A stretch of 48,597 bases of DNA from a bacterium (lineage in GTDB: Bacteria > Bdellovibrionota_B > Oligoflexia > Oligoflexales > CAIYRB01). How positions within the stretch are numbered: the stretch's first letter is position 1; every line of letters begins with the position of its first letter. Location: assembly GCA_900299215.1 (NCBI GenBank), contig OMIY01000439.1, positions 1 to 48,597 of the forward strand, written 5' to 3'. The notes below the pieces were generated by a model. It searched no databases, had not been told where the DNA came from, and saw only the letters and a list, made by a program, of their open reading frames with translations. A program made the translations under genes and the position numbers. Of the stretch, positions 16,732-24,293 are shown in pieces.

Positions 16732-17393
16732 GCGCTAGCGCTGCGATTGGTCGTATTGTTGATCACGTAGAAGGTGAGCTCTGTGCTTTTTACGGTTTTT
16801 TGCCACGCGCGCGCGCGTCGGAGCATTTGATTTCAGATGCTTGGATTGCCGAAGCGGCACGCTTTAACCTATTTAGGCTAGATCATCCGAACGAAAGAGG
16901 TGGAGTTTACCTGACGTCGGAAAGTGTCGAAGACGAACTTTACATCGGGATTCATCTGGCTCAATCAGTAACCGTCCCACTGACCAGACATGATCCTATT
17001 TGCAGCCTCAGTGACACTAATTTGGATGAGTTTTGGGTACTTGTGGAAGAGGTAAGCCACTTTCACTTGATTATTAATCGTGCATCGGTTGGGCGACCGG
17101 TATCTAAGCTGGAACTCGAATTTCAGGCAGAGATCGACAAAGTGATCATTTCAGCTATTTTTTTGCGTACCCAAGTTGGCGATTGTCATCTATTGCCTCT
17201 GGTTCGGAAGCTTTTTGATCAAGCTCGCATCGTTTCAAATGATTACGAGCTGTATTGGAAGGCGACCAGACACGCAGCTCGCTTCTGGTTCCATCAACTG
17301 CAAACTGAGCCTCAACTCACGGAAAGACTGCAAGAAATACTGCGCCGTCGTTATGACGCAATAATGCAGGAAAAGCTGCTTGATAGTGCTTGA
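16728..17393 (+). CDS. Soluble protein coupled to the previous gene, unknown
   Basis: I choose the GTG at 16728: AAGGA lies eight bases upstream and the codon overlaps the preceding stop (GTGA). The frame is open 29 codons further upstream but that part lies inside the previous gene. The product of 221 residues is helical, with aromatic- and Leu-rich stretches (EFWVLVEEVSHFHLIINRAS) and a basic C-terminus (a helix with LQEILRRRYDAIMQEKLL). No signal peptide. I do not recognise it; the tight coupling suggests the two products act as a pair, possibly a complex. Confidence 0.65.
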   Translation: MSASAAIGRIVDHVEGELCAFYGFLPRARASEHLISDAWIAEAARFNLFRLDHPNERGGVYLTSESVEDELYIGIHLAQSVTVPLTRHDPICSLSDTNLDEFWVLVEEVSHFHLIINRASVGRPVSKLELEFQAEIDKVIISAIFLRTQVGDCHLLPLVRKLFDQARIVSNDYELYWKATRHAARFWFHQLQTEPQLTERLQEILRRRYDAIMQEKLLDSA

Positions 17394-17395
17394 GC

Positions 17396-18442
17396 TTAGT
17401 TGCTCTCCGAGTGGGCTAACATTTGCCTCACCGCCCAAGCCTGATCAGCGTATCCGGATGCCTCAAGTTCTTGGGCAAAAGTCCTGAGCTCTTTTTGGTG
17501 CTCTCCGAGATTAATTACGGCCCTCAGATCATTGAAAGCATAGTTTAAAGCTCCCTCGCTTATATATAGCCTTGCGCGTTTAAGGCGAGTCTCCCAGTCG
17601 GAGGGCACCAGAGCAATTGCTTGGCTCATACGGTAAATCTTTTCAGAATCATCTGATGAAGTCATGGCGGCAGCTAGCAATCTTTGATGGACGAGTTGAG
17701 TGTTGGTGGCCATAAAAACACCAATTGAGAACAGTCCTGCGATTATCACTATGATAAAGCTACCCATTGGGCGGTTTACTTTATGAAGATTATTTGGTCG
17801 AATGTTAATCATTGCCGCTGTAAGCAGACAGCCAGTTATGAGCCCACCAATGTGGGCTGAGTTGTCGATAAACGGAATGAGAAGCCCCAATCCAAGGTTA
17901 ACTAGAAGGGTCATAGCGTAGGCCCGATTTCTTGGGCGACGTCCGGTAAGCTGCTTAATGCGGGATCCAACAGTACGCTCCAGCAAGAACCCTGAACCTA
18001 ACAAACCGAAAAGTGCGCTAGAAGCACCAGCGCTCATGTTAACGCTTAGGCCAGCACTTGCGATGTTCCCCCCGATGCCCGACAAAAGGTAAACCAGTAA
18101 GAACCACCAGGCACCTAGCAGTCGTTCGATTTGATACCCAACGACATAAAGAAAGTAGCTATTGAACCCAAAATGAACGATGCCCACGTGCAAAAACATC
18201 GGTGTAATTAGGCGCCAGTATTCTCCCTCGGCAAGCTTTACTGGGTCCTTAGCCCCGAGCTTTAGAAGTGTTTGCATATCAGGGGAGAAGATGCTGTTGC
18301 TCAACCCACAGATCAGACAAAATACGATGAAATTTACGAGTAGTATCCGTCCCGACCAAGTGCCGAATAGGTAGCTGAACCCAGATGGTTGGGCAACTGC
18401 AGGAAGTATTGGGCCTTCCTCTGTTGAATCGCTTTCCCCCAT
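17396..18442 (-). CDS. Rhomboid-family intramembrane protease with C-terminal helical domain
   Basis: A 348-residue protein with six core membrane helices. The catalytic pair is visible: Ser141 in NMSAGASSALFG (GxSx, where the usual GxSG Gly is Ser) and His197 in NSAHIGGLITG. The H-x-x-x-N loop (HVGIVHFGFNSYF) is also present. A seventh hydrophobic segment lies near residues 225-245, followed by ~100 residues with TPR-like helices on the far side. Rhomboids cut membrane proteins within the bilayer; the substrate is unknown. AGGGGAG precedes the ATG. Confidence 0.88.
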   Translation of the reverse strand: MGESDSTEEGPILPAVAQPSGFSYLFGTWSGRILLVNFIVFCLICGLSNSIFSPDMQTLLKLGAKDPVKLAEGEYWRLITPMFLHVGIVHFGFNSYFLYVVGYQIERLLGAWWFLLVYLLSGIGGNIASAGLSVNMSAGASSALFGLLGSGFLLERTVGSRIKQLTGRRPRNRAYAMTLLVNLGLGLLIPFIDNSAHIGGLITGCLLTAAMINIRPNNLHKVNRPMGSFIIVIIAGLFSIGVFMATNTQLVHQRLLAAAMTSSDDSEKIYRMSQAIALVPSDWETRLKRARLYISEGALNYAFNDLRAVINLGEHQKELRTFAQELEASGYADQAWAVRQMLAHSESN

Positions 18443-18468
18443 AGTCTCCCCTCAGTAGTAAACCCAAC

Positions 18469-18915
18469 TTACATGATGATGTAGTCGGTGAGTGGGCTAT
18501 GCATTTCGAGGTATTTTGTAGCGTTTAATTCGCGAGGCCCGGCACGGTTGGAAAGTAGCCAAACGGGAATGGGGCCTTGAGGATTGACCACAAATATGAC
18601 CATTTGAGCCACCTCTGCAGTTGCACCAGAATCCGCGAGTATCTCTGCAGATAACCGTAATTTCTGACCCTGCTTTACAGCAACATGAACGTGATTGCTA
18701 TGCAGCGTCAACTGATCAAACTTACCTGTGGGTGTCACGGCGCTAAATTGAATTCGGAACTCTTCTTTGTCGAGATGCTCAATTGCAGTGACTAGATAAT
18801 CTCCACCAACCCTTGAGATTTTCGGCGCGGGTTCAGCAATCAAGATTGAATTGGAAGCCAGAAATAACAATAGTCCCAGCAATGGTTTTGCAGAAAACCT
18901 CAGTATGAAGTGCAT
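18469..18915 (-). CDS. Small secreted protein, unknown
   Basis: A 148-residue protein with a signal peptide (residues ~1-27, hydrophobic LLGLLLFLASNSILI then AEP). The mature chain is beta-rich and lacks Cys (YLVTAIEHLDKEEFRIQF, QKLRLSAEILADSG), suggesting a single periplasmic sandwich domain. It lies 26 bases upstream of the rhomboid gene on the same strand, so it could be a rhomboid partner or client, though its orientation as a soluble secreted protein makes it an unlikely substrate. AGGGG precedes the ATG. Unknown family. Confidence 0.6.
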   Translation of the reverse strand: MHFILRFSAKPLLGLLLFLASNSILIAEPAPKISRVGGDYLVTAIEHLDKEEFRIQFSAVTPTGKFDQLTLHSNHVHVAVKQGQKLRLSAEILADSGATAEVAQMVIFVVNPQGPIPVWLLSNRAGPRELNATKYLEMHSPLTDYIIM

Positions 18916-18949
18916 CTGGACCCCTATTAGAATATTCTGCTGAAACTGT

Positions 18950-19615
18950 TTAATTTTTTAAGTTCTGAAGCTGACGAATCGGCACAGATCGGTCAGAAGC
19001 CCCAAAGATAAATGTACCAGCAACCAGCACATTTGCTCCAGCAGCTACCACTTCGGCCCCCGTTTTTGCATTAATCCCGCCATCAACTTCGATCAGAACT
19101 TTCTGGTCTAAACCCAAGGCCCGCAGGGCTTCAGAGACTCTTTTGATCCTTGTGGCCGTTTGACGAATGTACTGCTGGCCACCAAAGCCTGGATTTACTG
19201 ACATGAACATGATGCAGTCCACATCTTCAATCAGAGGAAGTACATCCTCGACTGGGGTTCCTGGATTCAAAGCGATTCCAGGTTTAGCCCCCGCAGCGCG
19301 AATGGCTTGAGTCAGTCTGTGCGCATGGATAGCTGCCTCGACGTGAAAAGTCACTCGGTCTGCACCTGCTTTAACGTAATCTAATGCTACAGCATCTGGG
19401 TTACTAACCATGATGTGAACGTCTAAGGGCAGGCTAGACACCTTTTTCAGGGCAGCAACAAATGGGATCCCGTAGGTCAGATTTGGCACGAAATGTCCAT
19501 CCATGACATCCACATGGTGCCAATCAGCTCCCGCCTTCTCGACACTCTTGATTTCGTCGCCGAATTGCAAGGGGTCCGCTGCCAATAGGGACGGTGCTAC
19601 TAGGACTTTAGTCAT
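18950..19615 (-). CDS. rpe: Ribulose-phosphate 3-epimerase
   Basis: A 221-residue TIM-barrel enzyme interconverting ribulose 5-phosphate and xylulose 5-phosphate in the pentose phosphate pathway. Family motifs are all present: VAPSLLAADPL, the metal-binding HVDVMDGHFVPNLT, LDVHIMVSNP, FHVEA, MSVNPGFGGQQ and the C-terminal EVDGGI followed by a phosphate-binding AGTFIFGA. The length is typical. Its ATG overlaps the def stop by four bases, so it is translated from the def transcript. Confidence 0.97.
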   Translation of the reverse strand: MTKVLVAPSLLAADPLQFGDEIKSVEKAGADWHHVDVMDGHFVPNLTYGIPFVAALKKVSSLPLDVHIMVSNPDAVALDYVKAGADRVTFHVEAAIHAHRLTQAIRAAGAKPGIALNPGTPVEDVLPLIEDVDCIMFMSVNPGFGGQQYIRQTATRIKRVSEALRALGLDQKVLIEVDGGINAKTGAEVVAAGANVLVAGTFIFGASDRSVPIRQLQNLKN

Positions 19616-20163
19616 GTTGTTACCGGTCTCTTTAGTTTCTTTTTTGCTAGTCCGGCTTTAAGCCGACTCATACGATCGATAAACACTATGCCATCGATAT
19701 GATCGATTTCATGCTGTAGGCAGACGGAAAGCAGTCCTGTTGCATGCACCTCAAAACTCTTGCCGAACTCATCTTGAGCTGTGACCCATACTTCAGCTGC
19801 ACGGTCGATAAATTCGAATACCTCAGGAAAGCTGAGGCAACCTTCTTGGTAGCGAAATTTACCATTTTTCTTGGAAATGACGGGATTAACGAACGTGAAC
19901 TTCTTGTCGTGCCACCACTCTTTTGGCTCGCACTGATCGTCGTGCCCGGCCTCGTCGTCTCTAGTTACCCAGGGGATTTCAATAGTTATGACACGCCTGA
20001 GGTCGCCAACTTGATTGGCAGCAAGGCCAATGCCATGAGCGGCCCTCATCGTATCGTGCATATCTTTAACAAAAGCACGAAATTGATCATCAAATTTAGA
20101 CACTTCGCTGGCTCTAGTCTCAAGGACTTTTGCAGGCCATACGACGACATCCAACACTGCCAC
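19612..20163 (-). CDS. def: Peptide deformylase
   Basis: A 183-residue metalloenzyme that removes the formyl group from nascent proteins. The three family motifs are intact: GIGLAANQVG (motif 1), EGCLSFPE with Cys109 (motif 2) and HEIDHIDG with His151, Glu152 and His155 (motif 3). An insertion at ~65-90 (rich in D, E, W and H) lengthens the loop before the core strand. The start is a GTG at 20163 with AGGGGAA in front. It lies upstream of, and overlapping, rpe. Confidence 0.96.
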   Translation of the reverse strand: MAVLDVVVWPAKVLETRASEVSKFDDQFRAFVKDMHDTMRAAHGIGLAANQVGDLRRVITIEIPWVTRDDEAGHDDQCEPKEWWHDKKFTFVNPVISKKNGKFRYQEGCLSFPEVFEFIDRAAEVWVTAQDEFGKSFEVHATGLLSVCLQHEIDHIDGIVFIDRMSRLKAGLAKKKLKRPVTT

Positions 20164-20400
20164 GGTGGAATTCCCCTAAACGAAAGTAAGCGGCCGATTT
20201 TGCGCAAGAATACTTAAGGCATTTTACGAGCCACGAAAGGGTGAGATGCTAGCATGGCCGCTGGCAACTGTCATTACAACCCTTGGGCGGTTCCAAATCG
20301 AGTAATATGCTGGAATAGCCGACTAAGCGATAAATTATGCTATTTTTTGCCACCGTCTTTCGTGCCATAATCGCCATCCAAACATTGGTGGAGATATCTC
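20164..20400. other. Intergenic region between def and trxA
   Basis: 237 bases between divergent genes. It should hold the def and trxA promoters. I see a perfect 10-base palindrome, ATGCTAGCAT at 20246-20255, and a short open frame of 37 codons from 20253 that lacks a convincing ribosome site, so I do not call it as a gene. No convincing -35/-10 pair was found. Confidence 0.4.
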
Positions 20401-20727
20401 ATGGCTGAAAACACTATTGCCATTAATGATGCAAACTTTGAAGCAACTGTGCTGAAATCGACAGTACCTGTTTTAGTCGATTTTTGGGCTCCTTGGTGTG
20501 GTCCGTGTGTCGCAATTGGCCCAGTACTTGAGTCTTTGGCTCAGGAATATAAGGGCAAAGTCACTGTTGCCAAAATGAATGTCGACGAAAATGCGAATGT
20601 TCCTGCTTCTTTCGGTGTCAGATCGATTCCGTACTTGGCACTATTCAAGGACGGAAAGCTTGTAGATAGCGTTGTTGGGGCGGTTCCCAAGACGAAGCTT
20701 GTGGATCTGATTAAGAAAGCTCTTTGA
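20401..20727 (+). CDS. trxA: Thioredoxin
   Basis: A 108-residue thioredoxin: strand and helix order typical, redox site FWAPWCGPC (Cys33, Cys36), cis-proline region RSIPYLALFKDGK. It reduces disulfides in the cytoplasm (ribonucleotide reductase, methionine sulfoxide reductase, peroxiredoxins). Full length, no extension. GGTGGAG stands about ten bases before the ATG. It is followed after one base by rnhB, an unusual pairing that suggests shared transcription. Confidence 0.97.
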   Translation: MAENTIAINDANFEATVLKSTVPVLVDFWAPWCGPCVAIGPVLESLAQEYKGKVTVAKMNVDENANVPASFGVRSIPYLALFKDGKLVDSVVGAVPKTKLVDLIKKAL

Positions 20728-20728
20728 A

Positions 20729-21406
20729 ATGGTGCAGACGTATGCTTCGAATGGCATCAAAGGTCGCCTAGAGCAGCGGCTGCATAATAGGAATCTTAGC
20801 TTTGCGGGTGTCGATGAGGTCGGTCGAGGGTGCTTGGCCGGCCCCGTTTTTGCTGGATGCGTGGTTCTCGACTGGACATCCCTGAAGGGGTTAGATTGCT
20901 CTGAATTGAGCCTCATCAGAGATTCTAAGCAGCTCAGTTCAAAGCAACGTGCGGCGATCGCTCCGGTGATCAAAAAAATTAGCAAATCATGGTCGACCGC
21001 GAGTGCGACTGTCGCCGAGATAGATAAAATCGGGATTTTGCCGGCCTGTTTTTTAGCGATGCGGCGAGCTATTGCCAGCTGTGGCCAGGTTGATTTGGTT
21101 TTGGTTGACGGTAAGCTCAGTATCCCTGGATATGTGGGCGACCAAAAAACCATAGTCAAAGGTGATTCTTACACATTTTCCATCGCGGCAGCATCTATCC
21201 TCGCTAAGACAGCGCGTGATGAATTAATGCGGCAAATGGCTGACATATACCCTGGATACGGATTTGCTGCTCATGTCGGTTACGGTACCAAGGCTCACCT
21301 TGATAGTATCGCTGCTCTCGGAATTTGCGATCTGCATAGGACAAGTTTTGCTCCAATCCGGCGACAATGCGAAATCTCTCAAATATCAGCGAGCAACCCA
21401 GGCTGA
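20729..21406 (+). CDS. rnhB: Ribonuclease HII
   Basis: A 225-residue RNase HII that cuts RNA in RNA-DNA hybrids and single ribonucleotides in DNA. The N-terminal active-site motif GVDEVGRGCLAGPV (Asp29, Glu30) is intact, as are the IRDSKQLS loop, LVDGK and AKTARDE carrying further acidic ligands, and GYGTKAH near the C-terminus. Start is the ATG one base after the trxA stop; the ribosome site is weak and coupling to trxA is likely. Confidence 0.95.
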   Translation: MVQTYASNGIKGRLEQRLHNRNLSFAGVDEVGRGCLAGPVFAGCVVLDWTSLKGLDCSELSLIRDSKQLSSKQRAAIAPVIKKISKSWSTASATVAEIDKIGILPACFLAMRRAIASCGQVDLVLVDGKLSIPGYVGDQKTIVKGDSYTFSIAAASILAKTARDELMRQMADIYPGYGFAAHVGYGTKAHLDSIAALGICDLHRTSFAPIRRQCEISQISASNPG

Positions 21407-21737
21407 GAAGCTTGTGGCTAATGTTCTGCATGGGCAAGGGTGGCGAGTTGAGCTTAGGAACTTGCGACGCAGGGGATTTGAGCTGGACATCGTAGCAACG
21501 AAACGGCAAACCTTGATCGTTGTCGAAGTTAAGTTTCGTCAGCAGAAGCCAGACTCGCTTGCTACTATGAGCAACCTACTTTCTGGCCGTAAGCTCAATG
21601 CATTGAGGCGCGGCGCGCGTTATGTGTACACATTAACTGGAGGTAAATACGACACGATCCGAATAGACCTTGCGGTGGTCTACCCGGATCAGTCGCAAAA
21701 GCTTGCCATTGACTATTACGTCAACGTACTTAACTGA
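21348..21737 (+). CDS. yraN: YraN/UPF0102-family putative endonuclease
   Basis: I choose a TTG at 21348 (AGGA seven bases upstream), which gives 129 residues, the usual size of the family; an in-frame ATG at 21264 would add 28 odd residues inside rnhB. The nuclease-fold core is visible: KLVANVLHGQGWRVELRNL then RRRGFELDIVA and LIVVEVKFRQQ, with the E/D-x-ExK pattern of Holliday-junction-resolvase-like enzymes. Function of YraN proteins is not settled; a role in DNA processing is inferred from fold. The gene overlaps rnhB by 59 bases, and its stop abuts the rplS stop on the other strand. Confidence 0.85.
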   Translation: MLQSGDNAKSLKYQRATQAEKLVANVLHGQGWRVELRNLRRRGFELDIVATKRQTLIVVEVKFRQQKPDSLATMSNLLSGRKLNALRRGARYVYTLTGGKYDTIRIDLAVVYPDQSQKLAIDYYVNVLN

Positions 21738-22217
21738 TTACTCGCCTGTTTTCGGTGCCACAGCTTCTGGAGCTGGTGCTAACTCAACCTGTGTCAGGTC
21801 CACCTGAGATTGGTCGGCGCCCGGCACAGAAACAAGTTCTTTCCGACCGTGAAAGCGGCTACGAATCCGAGCAGCTTTGCCGGCAAGATCACGAAGGTAG
21901 TAGAGGCGAGCGCGGCGAACAACGCCAGACGCAACTACTTCGACTGTGTCTACATATGGCGAGTAAAGCGGAAAGCAGCGCTCCACTCCAACTCCATTTG
22001 CACCGATTTTACGAACGGTGAAACTGCCATCAGCAGTACCCTTACGCAGACGTATAACGATGCCTTCGAATTGCTGCAGGCGGAATTTAGTTTTGTCCGC
22101 ACCCTCTTGGATCTTGTAGGCGATGCGCACGGTATCACCGGTCCGGAAAGTTGGATGCTTCTTGCGCTCACTGAAAACGCGCTGTTCAAATTGGCTAATC
22201 AGTTTGTTCTTCATCAC
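21738..22217 (-). CDS. rplS: Large-subunit ribosomal protein L19
   Basis: A 159-residue L19. The conserved core is complete: [47 protein letters not shown] followed by a segment to [13 protein letters not shown]. The C-terminus carries ~35 extra residues, acidic and Pro/Ala-rich, beyond the usual ~115-residue family. L19 sits at the 30S-50S interface. In many genomes rplS precedes rnhB and yraN on the same strand; here it faces them, stop to stop. AGG lies seven bases before the ATG; a second ATG follows directly. Confidence 0.97.
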   Translation of the reverse strand: MMKNKLISQFEQRVFSERKKHPTFRTGDTVRIAYKIQEGADKTKFRLQQFEGIVIRLRKGTADGSFTVRKIGANGVGVERCFPLYSPYVDTVEVVASGVVRRARLYYLRDLAGKAARIRSRFHGRKELVSVPGADQSQVDLTQVELAPAPEAVAPKTGE

Positions 22218-22323
22218 TAAAACCTACAGCTTACGACTATGTTATGCCTAATCCAGGCAGACTGGAGCAGAGTTAGTACCGCGTCTTTAGCCTTGTGGTC
22301 AAGCCGCTTTCAGAAGTTCCTGC

Positions 22324-22821
22324 TCATGCCCGCTTTCTGCGGGCTGAGGAGGAGTCATCCTTCCCATTCAAGGCTGCCAAGAGGTCCTGCTCGGCGTCGG
22401 CAAAAACCAGCCCCAAGTCCTCCCTGTCTTCCGTACGAATGAAATCACGCACCTTCGGCAGAAGGTTTTGCTCCTCCTGGTCAAAATGCGTTGAAAGGGC
22501 TCTGCCTAAAAGGACCATCTTGTCTTCAAATGCAGCTGCGTCAAGCGCAGGTTTCGCCGCAGTATTGACTATTGATTTCAGGGCTTTATCCAAGGACCTG
22601 GCGTTTCCTTCAGACGCTGAGATCAAGCTGTCCGCTGATGAGAAGGATCCAGCTAGCTCAGGGTACAAGAAGTCCCTTTGCAACGTTAGGTACACCTGGG
22701 TTGAACGTACAAGACACTCAAGTTGAGTCTTGCGATCCTTTGGGGCTTTTGCCTCGACGACTCGCTGGTAGTTTGCGCGAATCGATTCATGCTGGGTCTT
22801 CAGGTAGTGTAGGATATCCAT
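22324..22821 (-). CDS. Hemerythrin-like (HHE) four-helix protein with missing ligands
   Basis: A 165-residue helical protein resembling HHE cation-binding proteins: His11 in TQHESI, and STHFDQEEQNLLPKV (His112, Glu116, Glu117) in the second half. The stretch that should give the first-half His and Glu (residues 40-54, up to LYPEL) contains no His, so the usual di-iron site is incomplete. It may hold one metal or none. Hemerythrin relatives sense or store oxygen or iron. The C-terminus is basic (RRKRA). GGGAGAG lies eight bases before the ATG. It is divergent from mqnC. Confidence 0.7.
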   Translation of the reverse strand: MDILHYLKTQHESIRANYQRVVEAKAPKDRKTQLECLVRSTQVYLTLQRDFLYPELAGSFSSADSLISASEGNARSLDKALKSIVNTAAKPALDAAAFEDKMVLLGRALSTHFDQEEQNLLPKVRDFIRTEDREDLGLVFADAEQDLLAALNGKDDSSSARRKRA

Positions 22822-23118
22822 CTGTCAGACTCTCCCTATACCAAATGTACGGCGAATGCCAGGGGGCGCATCGCTACGACGACTACAACAATGTCTGAGT
22901 GCTCGCTCAGCGCCTACCCTTTAGTAGAAATAACAGGGCGAAGCAACACCAGAATTTTTTGTTATATTTGACCACAATACGCTGTAAGTCCCGGGGCAAC
23001 TGATCGAGTCCCACTTTGGATTTAAGGTAAAAAACGGCTAAATTTAGCTATGAAGTAGAAGTTTTAAACGCTAAATTAGCGATGACTGCGGTCTTATTAA
23101 ATAAACCCTTTAATTTCA
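22822..23118. promoter_or_regulatory. Divergent region before mqnC with palindrome cluster
   Basis: 297 bases between the hemerythrin-like gene and mqnC. Three palindromes sit close together in the 80 bases before mqnC: GCTAAATTTAGC (23037-23048), GTTTTAAAC (23061-23069, one-base centre) and CGCTAAATTAGCG (23069-23081, one-base centre). The first and third share the half-site GCTAA. They look like operator sites for one regulator; that is inference. The rest of the gap shows nothing I can name. Confidence 0.5.
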
Positions 23119-24201
23119 ATGGCTTGGAAGATGAAACGAGATGCGGTTTTAAGGCTACGCGATGCAATTGAAGCTGGTGAGCCGATATCTTTAAACGATG
23201 CCGCAGAGCTCTATGGTAGTGCAGACGATGTAACCTTAAGTGAGTTAGCCACACTTGCACGTAACAAATTGCACCCCGCAAGTGAGGCCACATATGTGGT
23301 CATGGCCATCGTGAATTACACTAACATTTGCGTAGCAAAATGTGATTATTGTGCCTTTTACAGGCTACCCCACCAAGAGGGGGGGTACTTACTCGATTTT
23401 GACCAGGTTTGTGCAAAGATCGATGACCTTGTCAGACACGGAGGCACATTGGTCGGATTCAATGGTGGCTTCCACCCTAAACTGAAGCTTTCAGATTACG
23501 CAGAGTTGTTTGGACGAATTCACGCACGTTATGGATCTGACCTTAGTTTCTACGAAATGACTGTAGCTGAGTTCATGTTTAGCTGTAAGCTTTCTAAAAT
23601 GAGCTATGAAGAGGGAGCTTCTCTTCTAAAGCAAGCTGGGACCAAGTGGGTGACCGGAGGCGGCGCTGAGATTCTCGATGATCGTTTTCGTAAGCGACAT
23701 AGTCCGGGCAAGTACACCGTTGCGGACTATTACCGGGCGCAGAGGGCAATTTTAGATGCGGGATTGGGTTCTACCGCAACCATGGTAATTGGTTTCGATG
23801 AGACGCTAGAAGAGCGTTTTAGTCATTTGGAATCCCTGCGCAAGTTTCAGGAAGAAACGGACCGCCGCCTGACTAGCTTCTTGTGTTGGACTTACAAGCC
23901 CTGGAACACAGAGTTAGGTGGACGTGAAATCAGTAACCAGGAATACCTTCGATGGCTAGCTGTTTCCAGGATCTACTTGCACAATATCCGCCATATCCGG
24001 ACATCTGTGCTGACGAAAAATGAAGCGGCACTTGAGGGGTTAAAATTCGGCGCCAACGATTTTGATATCCCAACAGAAGACGAAGTCACTCAGAAGGCTG
24101 GAGCAACCATAAGCCTTGAGTTTGAGAGAATCTTGTCTGCAGCAAGACGCTCCGGGTATGAACCTAAATTGAGACGGCCGTTTGAACCCGGTGGTCGCTA
24201 G
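23119..24201 (+). CDS. mqnC: Cyclic dehypoxanthinyl futalosine synthase (radical SAM)
   Basis: A 360-residue radical-SAM enzyme of the futalosine route to menaquinone, closing the ring of dehypoxanthine futalosine. The cluster motif is CVAKCDYC (Cys71, Cys75, Cys78), followed by AFYRLP as in MqnC. Later MqnC-type features are GGGAEILDDRFRKRHSPGK, TATMVIGF and the aromatic TSFLCWTYKPWNTELGG. MqnE/CofH relatives share the fold, but these motifs favour MqnC. Two nearby ATGs (23119, 23128) are possible starts, both with weak ribosome sites. mqnA, mqnB, mqnD and mqnE are not in the window. Confidence 0.88.
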   Translation: MAWKMKRDAVLRLRDAIEAGEPISLNDAAELYGSADDVTLSELATLARNKLHPASEATYVVMAIVNYTNICVAKCDYCAFYRLPHQEGGYLLDFDQVCAKIDDLVRHGGTLVGFNGGFHPKLKLSDYAELFGRIHARYGSDLSFYEMTVAEFMFSCKLSKMSYEEGASLLKQAGTKWVTGGGAEILDDRFRKRHSPGKYTVADYYRAQRAILDAGLGSTATMVIGFDETLEERFSHLESLRKFQEETDRRLTSFLCWTYKPWNTELGGREISNQEYLRWLAVSRIYLHNIRHIRTSVLTKNEAALEGLKFGANDFDIPTEDEVTQKAGATISLEFERILSAARRSGYEPKLRRPFEPGGR

Positions 24202-24293
24202 GCGTCATCTAAAACTAGTGCTTAGATTGACAGCCAGAGAGAGTTGTCGATACGATTTTATGGGCTGCCTTTAGAAAATTTGTCCATAATCCG

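Noticed and set aside
20253-20366. 37-codon open frame upstream of trxA
   Set aside because: No good ribosome site, no signal or domain, and it lies in a promoter region; could be chance.
22328-22344. GCCCGC-TTTCT-GCGGGC hairpin at the end of the hemerythrin-like gene
   Set aside because: No T tract follows in either sense and it lies within codons, so it is not a convincing terminator.
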